Assembly (NCBI GenBank): GCA_002633025.1
Contig: NMRB01001444.1
Location: forward strand, 65,968 to 129,967
Length of the DNA: 64,000 nucleotides
Direction of reading: 5' to 3'
DNA from: Notospermus geniculatus
Lineage: Eukaryota; Nemertea; Pilidiophora; Heteronemertea; Lineidae
In this document: piece after piece, positions 44,018 to 55,402 of the stretch
Numbering within the stretch: position 1 is the stretch's first letter
Layout of the letters: the number at the start of each line of letters is the position of its first letter
Notes under the pieces: model-generated
Told to the model about the DNA's origin: nothing
Databases searched by the model: none
The model's input: only the letters and a program-made list of their open reading frames with translations
Made by a program: the position numbers and the translations under genes

Positions 44018-45058
44018 TTATTTCTTATTTACCAGAAAAGACCAAACTTCTAGAGTATCTCGTTTATTTTTGTTGAGATATAAATGGACAATATTCATGT
44101 TTCGGTCAATGGCCACCATGCGTTCATTAATGGAGTTAGCCATGCAGAATATTTGAGTTTCCAACTTAACCTGACGTACAGATGTGTACGCAGGCAACAG
44201 TTGATCTATAGAGGAACATTCGATTACAATAGCAAGTGTTATTTTGATATTACACAAAAGAAAAATTCCAAGTCGTTCTTTTGCAAACATTAATGTATGT
44301 TTCTGGTGGAGCAAAGTTGTCTGGGCTGATAGTTTTGTTGCATGAACTAAATATATGGTATAAATAACAGCAATCGCGCATCCATTGTTTGTGTAGGCCA
44401 TAAACAGGAAGGCAGCGGAGTTATAACCATCAAAGATAAATGCGTAATACGACAGTGGAAATATAAGTTTGTAGCCTGTGCGGATCTTAATCGTTTTATT
44501 GTGGATCAATGAGACCACGACACCGTCACTATTCGTAACCGAAACAGGGTTATATATTGACAATGTGGGCTCAGTAAAACGATTTTTAGAAGCACAAAAG
44601 AAGCCAAAAACTGTCATATTAAAAATAATGAACGGCCTGAGTTTCTTCCTAAGGTAAGAAGCGATGCATTTTTCCAGCGGAGGAAGTATTAAACGACCTA
44701 TCGTTCTTCCTGCAGGAATACTGAACAATTTTACGTCTGCATTTGTACCAAATTTATCATGAACTATCGAAAGCATATAACTTTGCCGAAATGTCAAAAT
44801 CTGAGACGCTCCAGGTAGAAAGGAAGATATGTGAAAGGATGTATTATACAGAAGCCTGTAGACCTTTGCATACATGTGGGTGTGTAAACTGAAAATCATT
44901 AGCCTGTGCCATGGAATTGGATAATCCGTATAGAAGATAATTATCCATTGACGGGTATTATGAAATTCGAAATGAATGCGTCCAGTTCCAGCCTTCTGTT
45001 GAAACGGTGGGATGATGCCGATATTCCGTTCTCGACGGTACTTCAAAAGAATTGCAGC
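44018..45058 (-). CDS. Family member D: predicted extracellular protein
   Basis: The frame opens after TAA at 45062-45064 with an acceptor-like AACAG. The first in-frame Met comes only after the conserved IGIIPPFQQK block, so an upstream exon is expected but was not found. Shared blocks are PP near the start, YNTSFH (NTS sequon), LPPLEKC, LSIYNP, HNKTIKI (NKT sequon) and a C-terminal IDRNMNIVHLYLNKNKRD that matches B. NMT is a further sequon. It lies in duplication unit U1 and is nearly identical to D' in U2. Mostly short hydrophobic strands; no clear C-terminal membrane anchor. Confidence 0.7.
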   Translation of the reverse strand, partial: AAILLKYRRERNIGIIPPFQQKAGTGRIHFEFHNTRQWIIIFYTDYPIPWHRLMIFSLHTHMYAKVYRLLYNTSFHISSFLPGASQILTFRQSYMLSIVHDKFGTNADVKLFSIPAGRTIGRLILPPLEKCIASYLRKKLRPFIIFNMTVFGFFCASKNRFTEPTLSIYNPVSVTNSDGVVVSLIHNKTIKIRTGYKLIFPLSYYAFIFDGYNSAAFLFMAYTNNGCAIAVIYTIYLVHATKLSAQTTLLHQKHTLMFAKERLGIFLLCNIKITLAIVIECSSIDQLLPAYTSVRQVKLETQIFCMANSINERMVAIDRNMNIVHLYLNKNKRDTLEVWSFLVNKK

Positions 45059-45689
45059 CTGTTATTGAATGCTGGACGTTATATTCTCGGGAATAACAAA
45101 TAGTTCCTCTTAATCATATTATCATTTATGAATGTGATGGGAGTGTGTGCGTTTATCTGGCCCCAGATTGCCAAATATATTGGACCAGCATAGGTTTTAT
45201 CCGGGCATCAAGGCCAAATACATGCATTGGATGCATTTGTCCAATATAGGACATGTACCTTTATGTTGCTCATATAGGTAGTGGTACATGTATTCTGAGA
45301 ATTTCCATTCATTTCCAATAAACATTTTTCTTCGTGCATAGTCGGTTTTGATGACGTATGAACATACTGTTCACTCCACATGGCTTGGACGATATGGGAT
45401 CCTAGCAAAATTAGGACATCTTCGGCAGTGTGGATAGTCCAGGGCGTACGGGCGGGGTGAAAACAGGGTGATCAATAAAACATTCTCAAAACATTTCTGG
45501 ACAACCTCCTGTGGTAACACAACACTCCCTTTGACATCTCCAAACCTGCTGCTCAGTATTTCACTTCAAATTTCACAAGCGCCCTCATTTCGTGAGAGGG
45601 TGCATTGGCTTCATGCACAATGTGTGGTAATGGGGCTATCCAGGGAAAACTACACCTCCAGGTGGCTCTTCTGTACTATAGGTTATAAN

Positions 45690-46029
45690 GACAAGTAGGT
45701 AATGGAGGCCATTCAAATCAAGAGACACAAACCCAAACTCAATAGAGACACTGGACTATTCATTCCTTCAGCATACGATAGCCTGATCATATAATCACTC
45801 TATTTATTTACCTACTTGTCAACACATGAACCTGTGACTCTGCATAAGACCAATGATAAGACCAAATTGTTTTACTGCACAATAGTTTCATTAATACTGT
45901 ATTTCTGTAAAAACACTGTTCTGTAGACTCAACTTCACTTTGATTCAGTTGTACACTTGACAACGACCACGGAAGACTGGTAGAAACGTCGTGTTAAAAT
46001 AAACCTAGAAAGAGTAACCAAAAAGTTGG
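45690..46029. other. Spacer between U1 and U2; no gene
   Basis: This is unique sequence after the single N. The word TACTTGTC recurs near 45690 and 45825. Nothing else is seen. Confidence 0.4.
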
Positions 46030-46365
46030 ATTCGTTTAAAAAGGTGAAATAGTAAGGTTTAATGATCTTGAAATTATCAGAGAATCCTTAGAGCAATGAC
46101 TCATCATCCCACACCAAAAGAGTAAAAGAGCCCATTGAACAGTCGACACTGAGAACTTTAATCAGTTTGTGGAATTTCGTTTTCAGGAAAATGTCATCAT
46201 TTTGTTGTGTGACCTTTTCGGATTTACACATGTACATTTTGAAAATCTCGATGCATTGGTATCAACAAATCCGTTCTGCGGGCTATGTGCTTTCACTTCG
46301 GATTCCACTCCTATTGGCTAAGGTACATGTACGTTAACAGGAAAAATGATTCCCTTTTGCAAATA

Positions 46366-47400
46366 TCATTTTACCAGAAAAGACCTAACTTCTAGAGTAT
46401 CTCGTTTATTTTTGTTAAGATATAAATGGGCAATATTCATGTTTCGGTCAATAGCCACCATGTGGTCATTAATGGAGTTAGCCATGCAGAATATTTGAAT
46501 TTCCAACTTAGCCTGACGCACAGATGTGTACGCAGGCAACAGTTGATCTATAGAGGAACATTCGATTACAATAGCAAGTGTTATTTTGGTATTACACAAA
46601 AGAAAAATTCCAAGTCGTTCTTTTGCAAACATAAATGTATGTTTCTGGTGGAGCAAAGTTGTCTGGGCTGATAGTTTTGTTGCATGAACTAAATATATGG
46701 TATAAATAACAGCAATCGCGCATCCATTGTTTGTGTAGGCCATAAAAAGGAAGGCAGCGGAGTTATAACCATCAAAGATAAATGCGTAGTACCTCGGTGG
46801 AAATATAAGTTTGTAGCCTGTGCGGATCTTAATCGTTTTATTGTGGATCAATGAGACCACGACACAGTCACTATTCGTAACCGAAACAGGGTTATATATT
46901 GACAATGTGGGCTCAGTAAAACGATTTTGAGAAGGGCAAAAGAAGCCCAAAACTGTCATATTAAAAGTAATGAACGGCCTGAGTTTCTTCCTAAGGTAAG
47001 AAGCGATGCATTTCTCCAGCGGAGGAAGTATTAAACGACCTATCGTTCTTCCTTCAGGAATACTGAACAATTTTACGTCTGCATTTGTACCAAATTTATC
47101 ATGAACTATTGAAAGCATATAACTTTGCCGAAATGTCAAAATCTGAGACCCTCCAAGTAGAAAGGAAGATATGTGAAAGGTTGTATTATACAGAAGCCTG
47201 TAGACCTTTGCATACATGTGGGTGTGTAAACTGAAAATCATTACCCTGTTCCATGGAATTGGATAATCCGTATAAGAGATAATTATCCATTGACGGGTAT
47301 TATGAAATTCGAAATGAATACCTCTAGTTCCAGCCTTCTGTTGAAACGGTGGGATGATGCCGATATTCCGTTCCTGACGGTATTTCAAAAGAATTGCAGC
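46366..47400 (-). CDS. Family member D': near-identical copy of D
   Basis: This copy has the same structure as D, with the acceptor CAG at 47401-47403 and no upstream Met. I count about 26 amino-acid differences in 340 aligned residues, including changes to the tail (D ends LVNKK, D' ends LVK) because a 7-base deletion moved the stop. The first sequon is kept as NTT instead of NTS; the other sequons and IPPF, PPLEKC and HNKTIKI are kept. The open frame has survived the duplication, so D' is probably still coding. Confidence 0.7.
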   Translation of the reverse strand, partial: AAILLKYRQERNIGIIPPFQQKAGTRGIHFEFHNTRQWIIISYTDYPIPWNRVMIFSLHTHMYAKVYRLLYNTTFHISSFLLGGSQILTFRQSYMLSIVHDKFGTNADVKLFSIPEGRTIGRLILPPLEKCIASYLRKKLRPFITFNMTVLGFFCPSQNRFTEPTLSIYNPVSVTNSDCVVVSLIHNKTIKIRTGYKLIFPPRYYAFIFDGYNSAAFLFMAYTNNGCAIAVIYTIYLVHATKLSAQTTLLHQKHTFMFAKERLGIFLLCNTKITLAIVIECSSIDQLLPAYTSVRQAKLEIQIFCMANSINDHMVAIDRNMNIAHLYLNKNKRDTLEVRSFLVK

Positions 47401-48031
47401 CTGTTATTGAAAGCTGGAGGTTATATTCTCGGGAATAACAAATAGCTCCTCTTAATCATATTATCATATGAATGTGATGGGAGTGTGTGCGTTTATCTGG
47501 CCCCAGATTGCCAAATATATTGGACCAGCATAGGTTTTATCCGGGCATCAAGGCCAAATACATGCATTGGATGCATTTGTCCAATATAGGACATGTACCT
47601 TTATGTTGCTCATATAGGTAGTGGTACATGTATTCTGAGAATTTCCATTCATTTCCAATAAACATTTTTCATCGTGCATAGTCGGTTTTGATGACGTATG
47701 AACATACTGTTCACTCCACATGGCTTGGACGATATGGGATCCTAGCAAAACTAGGACATCTTCGGCAGTGTGGATAGTCCAGGGCGTACGGGCGGGGTGT
47801 ATACAGGGTGATCAATAAAACATTCTCAAAACAAATATTTCTGGACAACATCCTGTGGTAACACAACACTCCCTTTGACATCTCCAAACCTGCTGCTCAG
47901 TATTTCACTTCAAATTTCACAAGCGCCCTCATTTCGTGAGAGGGTGCACTGGCTCCTTGCACAATGTGTGGTAATGGGGCTATCGAGGGAAAACTACACC
48001 TCCAGGTGGCTCTTCTGTACTATAGGTTATA

Positions 48032-48686
48032 CAGGGTGTATCAAAAAAAACGCAACAGTTGGTATTTTCTCCAATATCTATAAATGTAGGATGGATATGA
48101 CAAATAATATACATAGGTCATATTAATTCTATGCATCTTAGCTTCAAATTGGTACCATTGGCGCCTGAATAGAGTTCCACATGGCTGACCATGGACTGTT
48201 GAAACGAAATGGCATGTAATCCAATTTGTTGCAGGGTTGGGATTTACCTTTGTAAGATGATGCATTTTCCGCCATGATGGGGCCATGAGAACTTGGCCAT
48301 GACTAAAACCAAGTGGGGAAGCACAAAGGGCCATAAAAAATACGTTTACATCTGTTGTTTTACACTTTGCTGAGATCAACATGGAAGAGTGACAACAGTT
48401 ACGCTACCATCTGGGCATTGTCTGTGAATGTTATGCAATGAATAAGGTACAGAATGTCAATAACAACACTAAGCAATCCTCGTCCTGCAACAAATGCAGT
48501 TTTATGTCATTTTGTTTAAACAGTGCTAGATCAGTCATGCGTAAACGGTATTCCAACATGAATGGCGTCATATTGAAGCTACGATCCACAGGATTAATAT
48601 GACCTATGTATATTTGTCATATCCATCCTAGATTTACAGATATTAGAGAAAATACCAACTGTTGCGGGTTTTTTTTATACACCCTG
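48032..48686. mobile_element. Mariner-type MITE in U2 (CAGGGTGTATCAAAAAAAAC ends)
   Basis: About 100 bases at each end are inverted copies, beginning CAGGGTGTATC. TA is duplicated (48030-48031, 48687-48688). U3 lacks it at 53049-53058 but has three extra bases. The interior has no supported gene. Confidence 0.85.
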
Positions 48687-48858
48687 TAGTGGTCACTGTT
48701 TGCAACCTGTATGGAAAGTGGGCTGCACAGAAACTCAAAAATGATTTATCAAATAGGGGAGCATCACTTACAGGCAGAAAAATTTATCTGATCGAAAGGT
48801 AGTAAAAAACCTAAAATCCTATACATGTACGTACATGTATACAATATCCATTAGTTAA

Positions 48859-49606
48859 GGGCGAGCCAACGTTTTGAATATTTGAAACGTGGCCAGGCGT
48901 TGTAAATAAAAGATGTCAAAATACCATAAAAGTACAAGTTGTATGACGGAAATGAAGGCACCTCTGGGGTCTATAAGTCAAAAGGAATTGAATGAGACGC
49001 ATCTTGGAACGCATTAATTAGCTAATAAGTTGAAACAAAAGACTAGTAATCGGTACACTTTCCCAAGAAATGTTACATTTTGAAGATCAAACGACATTTG
49101 GATCATAAAGTTCGAGGTTTTTTCTACTTAGTCCACCCATTTTGATAGCAATATTTTCAACAGGTATTGAGTACTCGGCATGTGAATTTCATGACTGCTA
49201 CCAGATTTTCCAAAACAGGGCGGGGCGGCCATATTGGATTTGGATTTTACTTCCTGGTTGTCCTTTTTGTACTGAACGTGTATGGTGTACATGAAGAGCA
49301 TGTCAGGACGCCCTCGCCACCCCAGGTTCTATGGGTTTGTGACATTGTTGCCACACCTTCAATGTGTCATTAACATGCTTCCTCTCCAAGAAAATTGTAC
49401 CTGTTTTTCGTGTTTGGTGAATTTCTTTGTTTACGATTATGTTATGTAATTAAGCTGTAATCCTTGGGACTTTCCTCATTTTCTGTGTCTATAAAGCACA
49501 GTGATCACATTGGACTATAAAAACAGTCAACTGGGGGTGTCTTTATTGCTTTTCTCAGAGGGGCCTGGATTAAAGCAATATGAAAATTCACAATGACAGC
49601 TCGCCC
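48859..49606 (+). mobile_element. TTAA element in U2
   Basis: GGGCGAGCC at the left and GCTCGCCC at the right are short inverted ends; TTAA stands on both sides (48855-48858, 49607-49610). The U3 copy at 53228-53961 occupies the same TTAA but is reversed. TTAA target choice is that of piggyBac/Kolobok. No long frame is present. Confidence 0.85.
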
Positions 49607-49661
49607 TTAAGGCTATCCATGGAAGATCCGCCTCCAAGCTCGCCAACACTGCTTTGCTATA

Positions 49662-50576
49662 CAGAGTGTCACAGAAAAAACGCAACAGTTAGGAAATTCG
49701 TGATTGTGGGGAAACCGAATATCACAGCCATATAAAATTGGTGTTGCGAGATGCGCCGGAGCATAAGCTTAATTTTCATACCGATTTCATGTTGGTACAG
49801 TTCCGGATGGCTGCACAATCACTGTTTGACTGAGGTGAGGTAAAATGACATTTGCTGCATGTTTCAATCCATGAATAATGAACAACGCAACAGCTTGATT
49901 TCAGACGTGTTTAATAACAAAAACATAAGAATAGCACTCATGTATGCTTAAAGAAACACAGACACTTGCTCTTAAAAAGCATTTCTGACTGGTAAATGCT
50001 TCCAATAGAGTTTTGGTAGCGAGGTACATTTATAGAACCAAAGAAACGAGCAAATCCAAAACGTGATATTCATATCTATATATTACACTATACATACTAT
50101 ATACACGTTTGTACCGTGTATATAGTGTAATATATGAATATCACATTTTGGATTTGCTCGTTTCTTTGGTTCTATAAATGCTTCCAAGTTGTGCATATTC
50201 AGTCACCACAAATGACCTCTGCTGATGTGTTAACTGCACCACGTTGTGAAATGACCAGCAGAGAGCCAATGGGATGGCAAATTTTGTATGACTGTGCTTA
50301 TGTAATCAGTCAAAAAGCCCATTCGGCAGAGAATCCTCCATGAGAGGATTTTGCAATGAAATTCACAATGAGAAAACATGCAGCAATTGTCATTGCACTC
50401 CACCTCAGTTAAACAATGATTGTGAAGCCATCCGGAACTGGATTGACTTGTATTTGGTACGAACTGATTGCGTATGATCTGGTGCATTATATAAAACTAA
50501 ATTTTTATGGTTATGGTATTTGGTTCCCCCACAATCACGTTTTTTGTAACTGTTGCGTTTTTTCTGGGACGCCCTG
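49662..50576. mobile_element. Mariner-type MITE in U2 (CAGAGTGTCACAGAAAAAAC ends)
   Basis: The left end and the inverse of the right end (CAGGGCGTCCCAGAAAAAAC) share about 75 bases including CGCAACAGTTA and GTGATTGTGGGG. TA flanks both. A palindromic insert at about 50022-50181 (TTTATAGAACCAAAGAAACG ends) is absent from U3. Confidence 0.8.
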
Positions 50577-50976
50577 TAGTGCATGTTTATGTAAAGAGCA
50601 AAAAAATGCGTGGATCAGGCAAAAGACTTGACCTGTCCAAGTCTTGTTTGTGTGCACGTGCACATTATGGTTCCCGATCACAAAGTCCGGAACCATTGTT
50701 TTTGGTCATGGTGTCTGCGTGTGTGTGTCCGTCTGTCACGCCTTAATATATCATCTCCTTGAACAGCTACAGCGCTTTGGAAACAAATCATACCCCCAGG
50801 TTTCTCAACCTGGGCAATCCAGTGAGTTAATCATCAGATGCCTACATCATGATGTAGGCTAAAAACATATCAGACTTGATATTTTGTTCATTACAATTTT
50901 ATCTGATGGCATAAATCGGCTCCTTTAACACCAAGAGCAATAGAAACAAGTACTGCCCTTAGATTTTTATACTCTA

Positions 50977-51080
50977 GGGCCCGTATCCATAAAGGTGGAA
51001 TAAGCTTATTCCAGGTATAACCTAACGTTATAACGTGAAGCTACATGTATACCTGGAATAAGCGTTTATGCATACGGGCC
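50977..51080. mobile_element. Short palindromic MITE (GGGCCCGTATCCATAAA ends)
   Basis: GGGCCCGTATCCATAAA and the mirror of its variant (TTTATGCATACGGGCC) enclose arms built on GGAATAAGCTTATTCCAGGTA. There is no gene. Confidence 0.7.
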
Positions 51081-52570
51081 TAGGAATCGAATGAGCTGAT
51101 TATTTTGATATGAGATGTTGGGGTCATGGTGATATCATGATATCGATATCACAAATTTGATATGTTGAGATAACTTCACATTGTCAAATGATCAACATGA
51201 AAACAATTCTTATTCATGCCTGTTTATCCAAGGACAGGACTGTGTTAAAATTCGTAGCCGGTGTGTCCGGGTGATTGAGGTAGGCCTATGAGATTTTGAT
51301 ATATCAAACATGATAATTTGAAATATCGCTGCATGTGGTAGAGGTAGAGGCATGATATCAGACCATACTTAGGTTATTGAAGATGCCCATTTCGATTATG
51401 CAATGACCTTGATGATCAGATATCAAGGCCAAGGTCAAGGTCAATCACGTGATGAACTATTGGCTTGAGATCAAGTTCTATGGGCCTCATCGTAATCCAT
51501 CAATCAATGCATCCTGACCTCTATCAATGTATCTTGATCTCTATCAATGTATCGTTCTTGTACCGGTAGAAGTACACTCTAAAATTTGCTGGGTCATTTT
51601 TGTAACCCAGGTACTGGGTCAAGCAAACTGGGTCACAATAACCCAGCACATGGTCAGATTTGACCAAGTGTAGGGGTCGAAATTATGGGTCATTTTGGTT
51701 GGCTCAAAAGGACATAGTATTGGGTTTAAATCTACCCAATGAACCAGTTCTACCTGGCGAGATAACAATTATGTTCTAATGTGCAAAAAAATTACAGAGA
51801 AATGCGTACTAACGAAAACAAATACATAATAATAATAACAATACACTATGGTTTGAAATCTGACACACAGATTTAAAGTTGTGAATGTTTCTCTTTCAGA
51901 ATTATGAAAACAATAATTGCATAACATCAGTTTTCTCTTTACCATACAAAAGATGTCGTGCTGTGCATTGGTTTTCCCGTCGATCTAAACGCTATACATA
52001 GCTTCTCGGTCTATTGGCTAAGGTTAAAGTTATGCGAAATTTAAGAGCTGCGGACTTTGCCTAAGGTTGAATCTGCCCTCTGCCTTGTGCAAACCTGGCA
52101 CAAACAAGGTGCACAAGTTGGTAGCCTATAGGTAGATGTTGCGAAACTGAGACAACCAAGTTGGGTTATTTTTTAACCCAGCCACGGGGTCACAATTACT
52201 GTAATCCAAACCTGCGTCAAGTTGACCCAGTATTTTGGGAGTAGTATACCCAGCCTGTTCATCCCAGATTATGCAAATGAGGTTCATTATGCAAGCTCTC
52301 GACCAATCAGATTGCGGCATTTGCCCTCATTAACATAATCGGTGGAGGTATTTGTGGAGGGACTTGTGGAGGAAGGTGATACGGATTTCCTGGCTGGCCG
52401 TAACCCTATGATGAGCTGCTGCTGGGGCTTCCTAACCCTAGTCCCATGAGTACGTGCAGTATCTGGGTGCCCTTGAGGTAATTACAATTCTAAAAATAGT
52501 AACGCCATAAAAGGAAATGCTCGGAAGCCAATACCGAACCCTCATAGCCCTAGCGGTGGGTTCGGGAACC
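51081..52570. mobile_element. Spacer with an AACCCAGTACTGGGTC-rich element
   Basis: TACACTCTAAAATTTGCTGG at 51572 begins a stretch rich in ACTGGGTC/GACCCAG words that are mirrored near 52150-52255 (TTGACCCAGTATTTTGGGAG). It looks like a degenerate TIR element. No gene is supported elsewhere in the spacer. Confidence 0.4.
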
Positions 52571-53227
52571 AAACTAGGCCAAATACATGCATTGGATGCA
52601 TTTGTCCAATATAGGACATGTACCTTTATGTTGCTCATATAGGTAGTGGTACATGTATTCTGAGAATTTCCATTCATTTCCAATAAACATTTTTCTTCGT
52701 GCATAGTCGGTTTTGATGACGTATGAACATACTGTTCACTCCACATGGCTTGGACGATATGGGATCCTAGCAAAATTAGGACATCTTCGGCAGTGTGGAT
52801 AGTCCAGGGCGTACGGGCGGGGTGAAAACAGGGTGATCAATAAAACATTCTCAAAACATTTCTGGACAACCTCCTGTGGTAACACAACACTCCCTTTGAC
52901 ATCTCCAAACCTGCTGCTCAGTATTTCACTTCAAATTTCACAAGCGCCCTCATTTCGTGAGAGGGTGCATTGGCTTCATGCACAATGTGTGGTAATGGGG
53001 CTATCCAGGGAAAACTACACCTCCAGGTGGCTCTTCTGTACTATAGGTTATAATGTAGTGGTCACTGTTTGCAACCTGTATGGAAAGTGGACTGCACAGA
53101 AACTCAAAAATGATTTATCAAATAGAGGAGCATCACTTACAGGCAGAAAAAGTTATCTGATCGAAAGGTAATAAAAAAACCCAAATCCTATACATGTACG
53201 TACATGTATACAATATCCATTAGTTAA

Positions 53228-53961
53228 GGGCAAGCCGTCGTTTGACATTTTCATATTGCTTGAATTGAGGCCCCTATGAGAAAAGCAATAAAGACACCTC
53301 CAGTTGACTGTTTTTATGGTCCAATGTGATCACTGTGCTTTGTAGAAACAGAAAATGAGCAAAGTCCCAAGAATTACAGCTCAATTTCATTACATAATCA
53401 ATAACAAAGAAATTCACCAAACATGAAAAACAGGTACAATTTTCTCAGAGAAGAAGCATGTAAATGACACATTCAGGGAGTGGCAGCAATGTCACAAACC
53501 CATAGAACCTGGGGTGGCAAGGGTGTCTTGACCAGCACTTCATAGACACCATACATGCTCAGTACATTAGAAGAGAACCAGGAAGTAAAATCCAGATCCA
53601 ATATGGCCGCCCTGTTTTGGACTAATTGGCACCATTCATGAAATTCACTTGTGGAGTACTCTATATCTGTCGAAAATATTGCTACCAAAAGGGGTGGACT
53701 GGGTAGAAAAAACCTCGAACTTTATGATAAGCAAGGTGTTTGACCTTCAAAATGTATCATTTCTTGGGAAAGTGTTCCGACAACTAGTCTTTTGTTTCAG
53801 CTTATTAGCTAATTAGTGCACTCTAAGACCCGTCTCATTCAATTCCTTTCGACTGATAGACCCCGCAGGTGCCTTCATTTTCGTCATACAACTTGTACTT
53901 TTATGGTATTTTGACATGTTTTATTTCCAATGCTCCAAAAATTCACAACGTCGGCTTGCCC
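53228..53961 (-). mobile_element. TTAA element in U3, inverted relative to U2
   Basis: GGGCAAGCCGTCG and the inverse ACGTCGGCTTGCCC form the ends, with TTAA at 53224-53227 and 53962-53965. Its interior matches the U2 element only as the reverse complement, while the flanks match in the direct sense. Confidence 0.85.
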
Positions 53962-54892
53962 TTAAGGCTATCAATGGAAGATCAGCCTCCAAGCTCCCCA
54001 ACACTGCTTTGCTATACAGAGTGTCCCAGAAGAAACGCAACAGTTAGGAAATTCGTGATTGTGGGGAAACCGAATATCACAGCCATATAAAATTGGTTTT
54101 GCGAGATGCGCCGGAGCATAAGCTTCATTTCATGTTGGTACAGTTCCGGATGGCTGCACAATCACTGTTTGACTGAGGTGAGGTAAAATGACATTTGCTG
54201 CATGTTTCAATCCATGAATAATGAACAACACAACAGCTTGATTTCAGACGTGTTTAATAACAAAAACATAAGAATATCACTCATGTATGCTTAAAGAAAC
54301 ACAGACACTTGCTCTTAAAAAGCATTTCTGACTGGTACAATGCTTCCAAGTTGTGCATATTCAGTCACCACAAATGACCTCTGCTGATGTGTTAACTGCA
54401 CCATGTGAAATGACCAGCAGAGAGCCAATGGAATGGCAAATTTTGTATGCCTGTGCTTATGTAAGGCCACGCTTTTTTTATTCCTTGTTTCGCGGGCTTT
54501 TTTTGAGCACCTCCATCAGAGGAGGGCGGAAAAAAAATAAAAATAAAATTTTATTTTTTGATTTCTCGAACGTTTTCCAAGGCATCTGAATAGCGGAGGA
54601 AAAGAAAAAAATAAAATTTTATTCCAAAATAAAGGTTCAGCTGGTGGTATGAATGACACAGGAGCTGAGCTGAGCAAACAAGTGCTATCTCGTTGGATGC
54701 TGTGGCAGATTGACAGAAGAATTGAAATGTTCATATACCGGTACATGTATACACACAGGAAGGAAGATCATCAGCCGGGATCATCTGAGGAAGGAGGATC
54801 ATCAATCATTTAAGTTTTGAAAATGTAACATTAAGATCACATCCACTTTGAAAAATACAGAGAGGAAGTACCTTTTCAACAATTTTTCATAT

Positions 54893-55101
54893 TTTATTTG
54901 AATACCATTCACAGCAGTTTCATGGACGGTACAGGCCAGTTTTAATCAATCAGACATCAGAGGTTGAGAACAGTCAAGCTTCAGCCCCAAGGTTTGGTAG
55001 TAAAACCTGATGAAATCCTTACAGACTTGAATAGCTTGAGGAACAAAGATACCTCCTACTCCTAGTGGCACACTGAACCTCTTCTCTCCTGGTACTCTCA
55101 T
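54893..55101 (-). CDS. Possible terminal exon with polyadenylation signal
   Basis: After TATAATACAG (acceptor-like) the minus strand reads MRVPGEKRFSVPLGVGGIFV, then about 30 residues (YYQTLGLKLD near the end) to a stop at 54946-54948. AATAAA follows at 54893-54898. Composition looks coding and the signal is well placed. It may be a second gene of the transposon or an alternative end of the main gene. I do not recognise it and could not find its upstream exon. Confidence 0.35.
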
Positions 55102-55402
55102 CTGTATTATACAGACACGTTGGTCAAGGCAAACTTGGCGACTAGTTTTTTAAAATGGATAATCGATAATAAAACTGAAGTACATGTATGTAAATTCAAT
55201 GAAGATCACCCATCTTTGGTCTAGCATAAAAAAAGAACTGTACCCCAACAAAATCACAAATTTAGCTGGTTTTTTCACACTAGCCCTCACTATAAAACTA
55301 CATAACATGTCCACATACAGTGGAACCTCTCTACTTAACAATTACAACAAAGATAAACTGAAGTAAATTCAATGAATGTCACCCGCCTTTGGTCAAGACT
55401 AT

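Larger units (their letters stand above)
43241..45688. repeat. Segmental duplication unit U1
   Basis: From about 43251 this block matches 46032-48027 (U2) with few changes, apart from an element inserted at 43394-43796. It contains gene D and stops at the single N at 45689, where the assembly jumps to unrelated sequence. Confidence 0.85.
46030..50832. repeat. Segmental duplication unit U2
   Basis: Its first part matches U1 and contains D'. Its second part (47549-50832) matches U3 (52571-63292). Differences from U1 and U3 are nearly all transposon insertions, which date later than the duplication or were lost from one copy. Confidence 0.85.

Noticed and set aside
19984-45046. Starts of the family genes at TTG codons
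   Set aside because: Animal genes rarely start with TTG. The frames of A, C, D and D' open at an in-frame stop near an AG, so a spliced upstream exon is the better explanation.
45208-45408. 66-residue minus-strand frame present in U1, U2 and U3
   Set aside because: It is conserved only because the DNA was recently duplicated. It has no start context, domain or splice support.
19757-47400. Viral origin of the five-gene family
   Set aside because: Intron-poor genes among repeats can be viral, but a leader exon, poly(A) signals and the absence of any viral hallmark gene in the window give no support.
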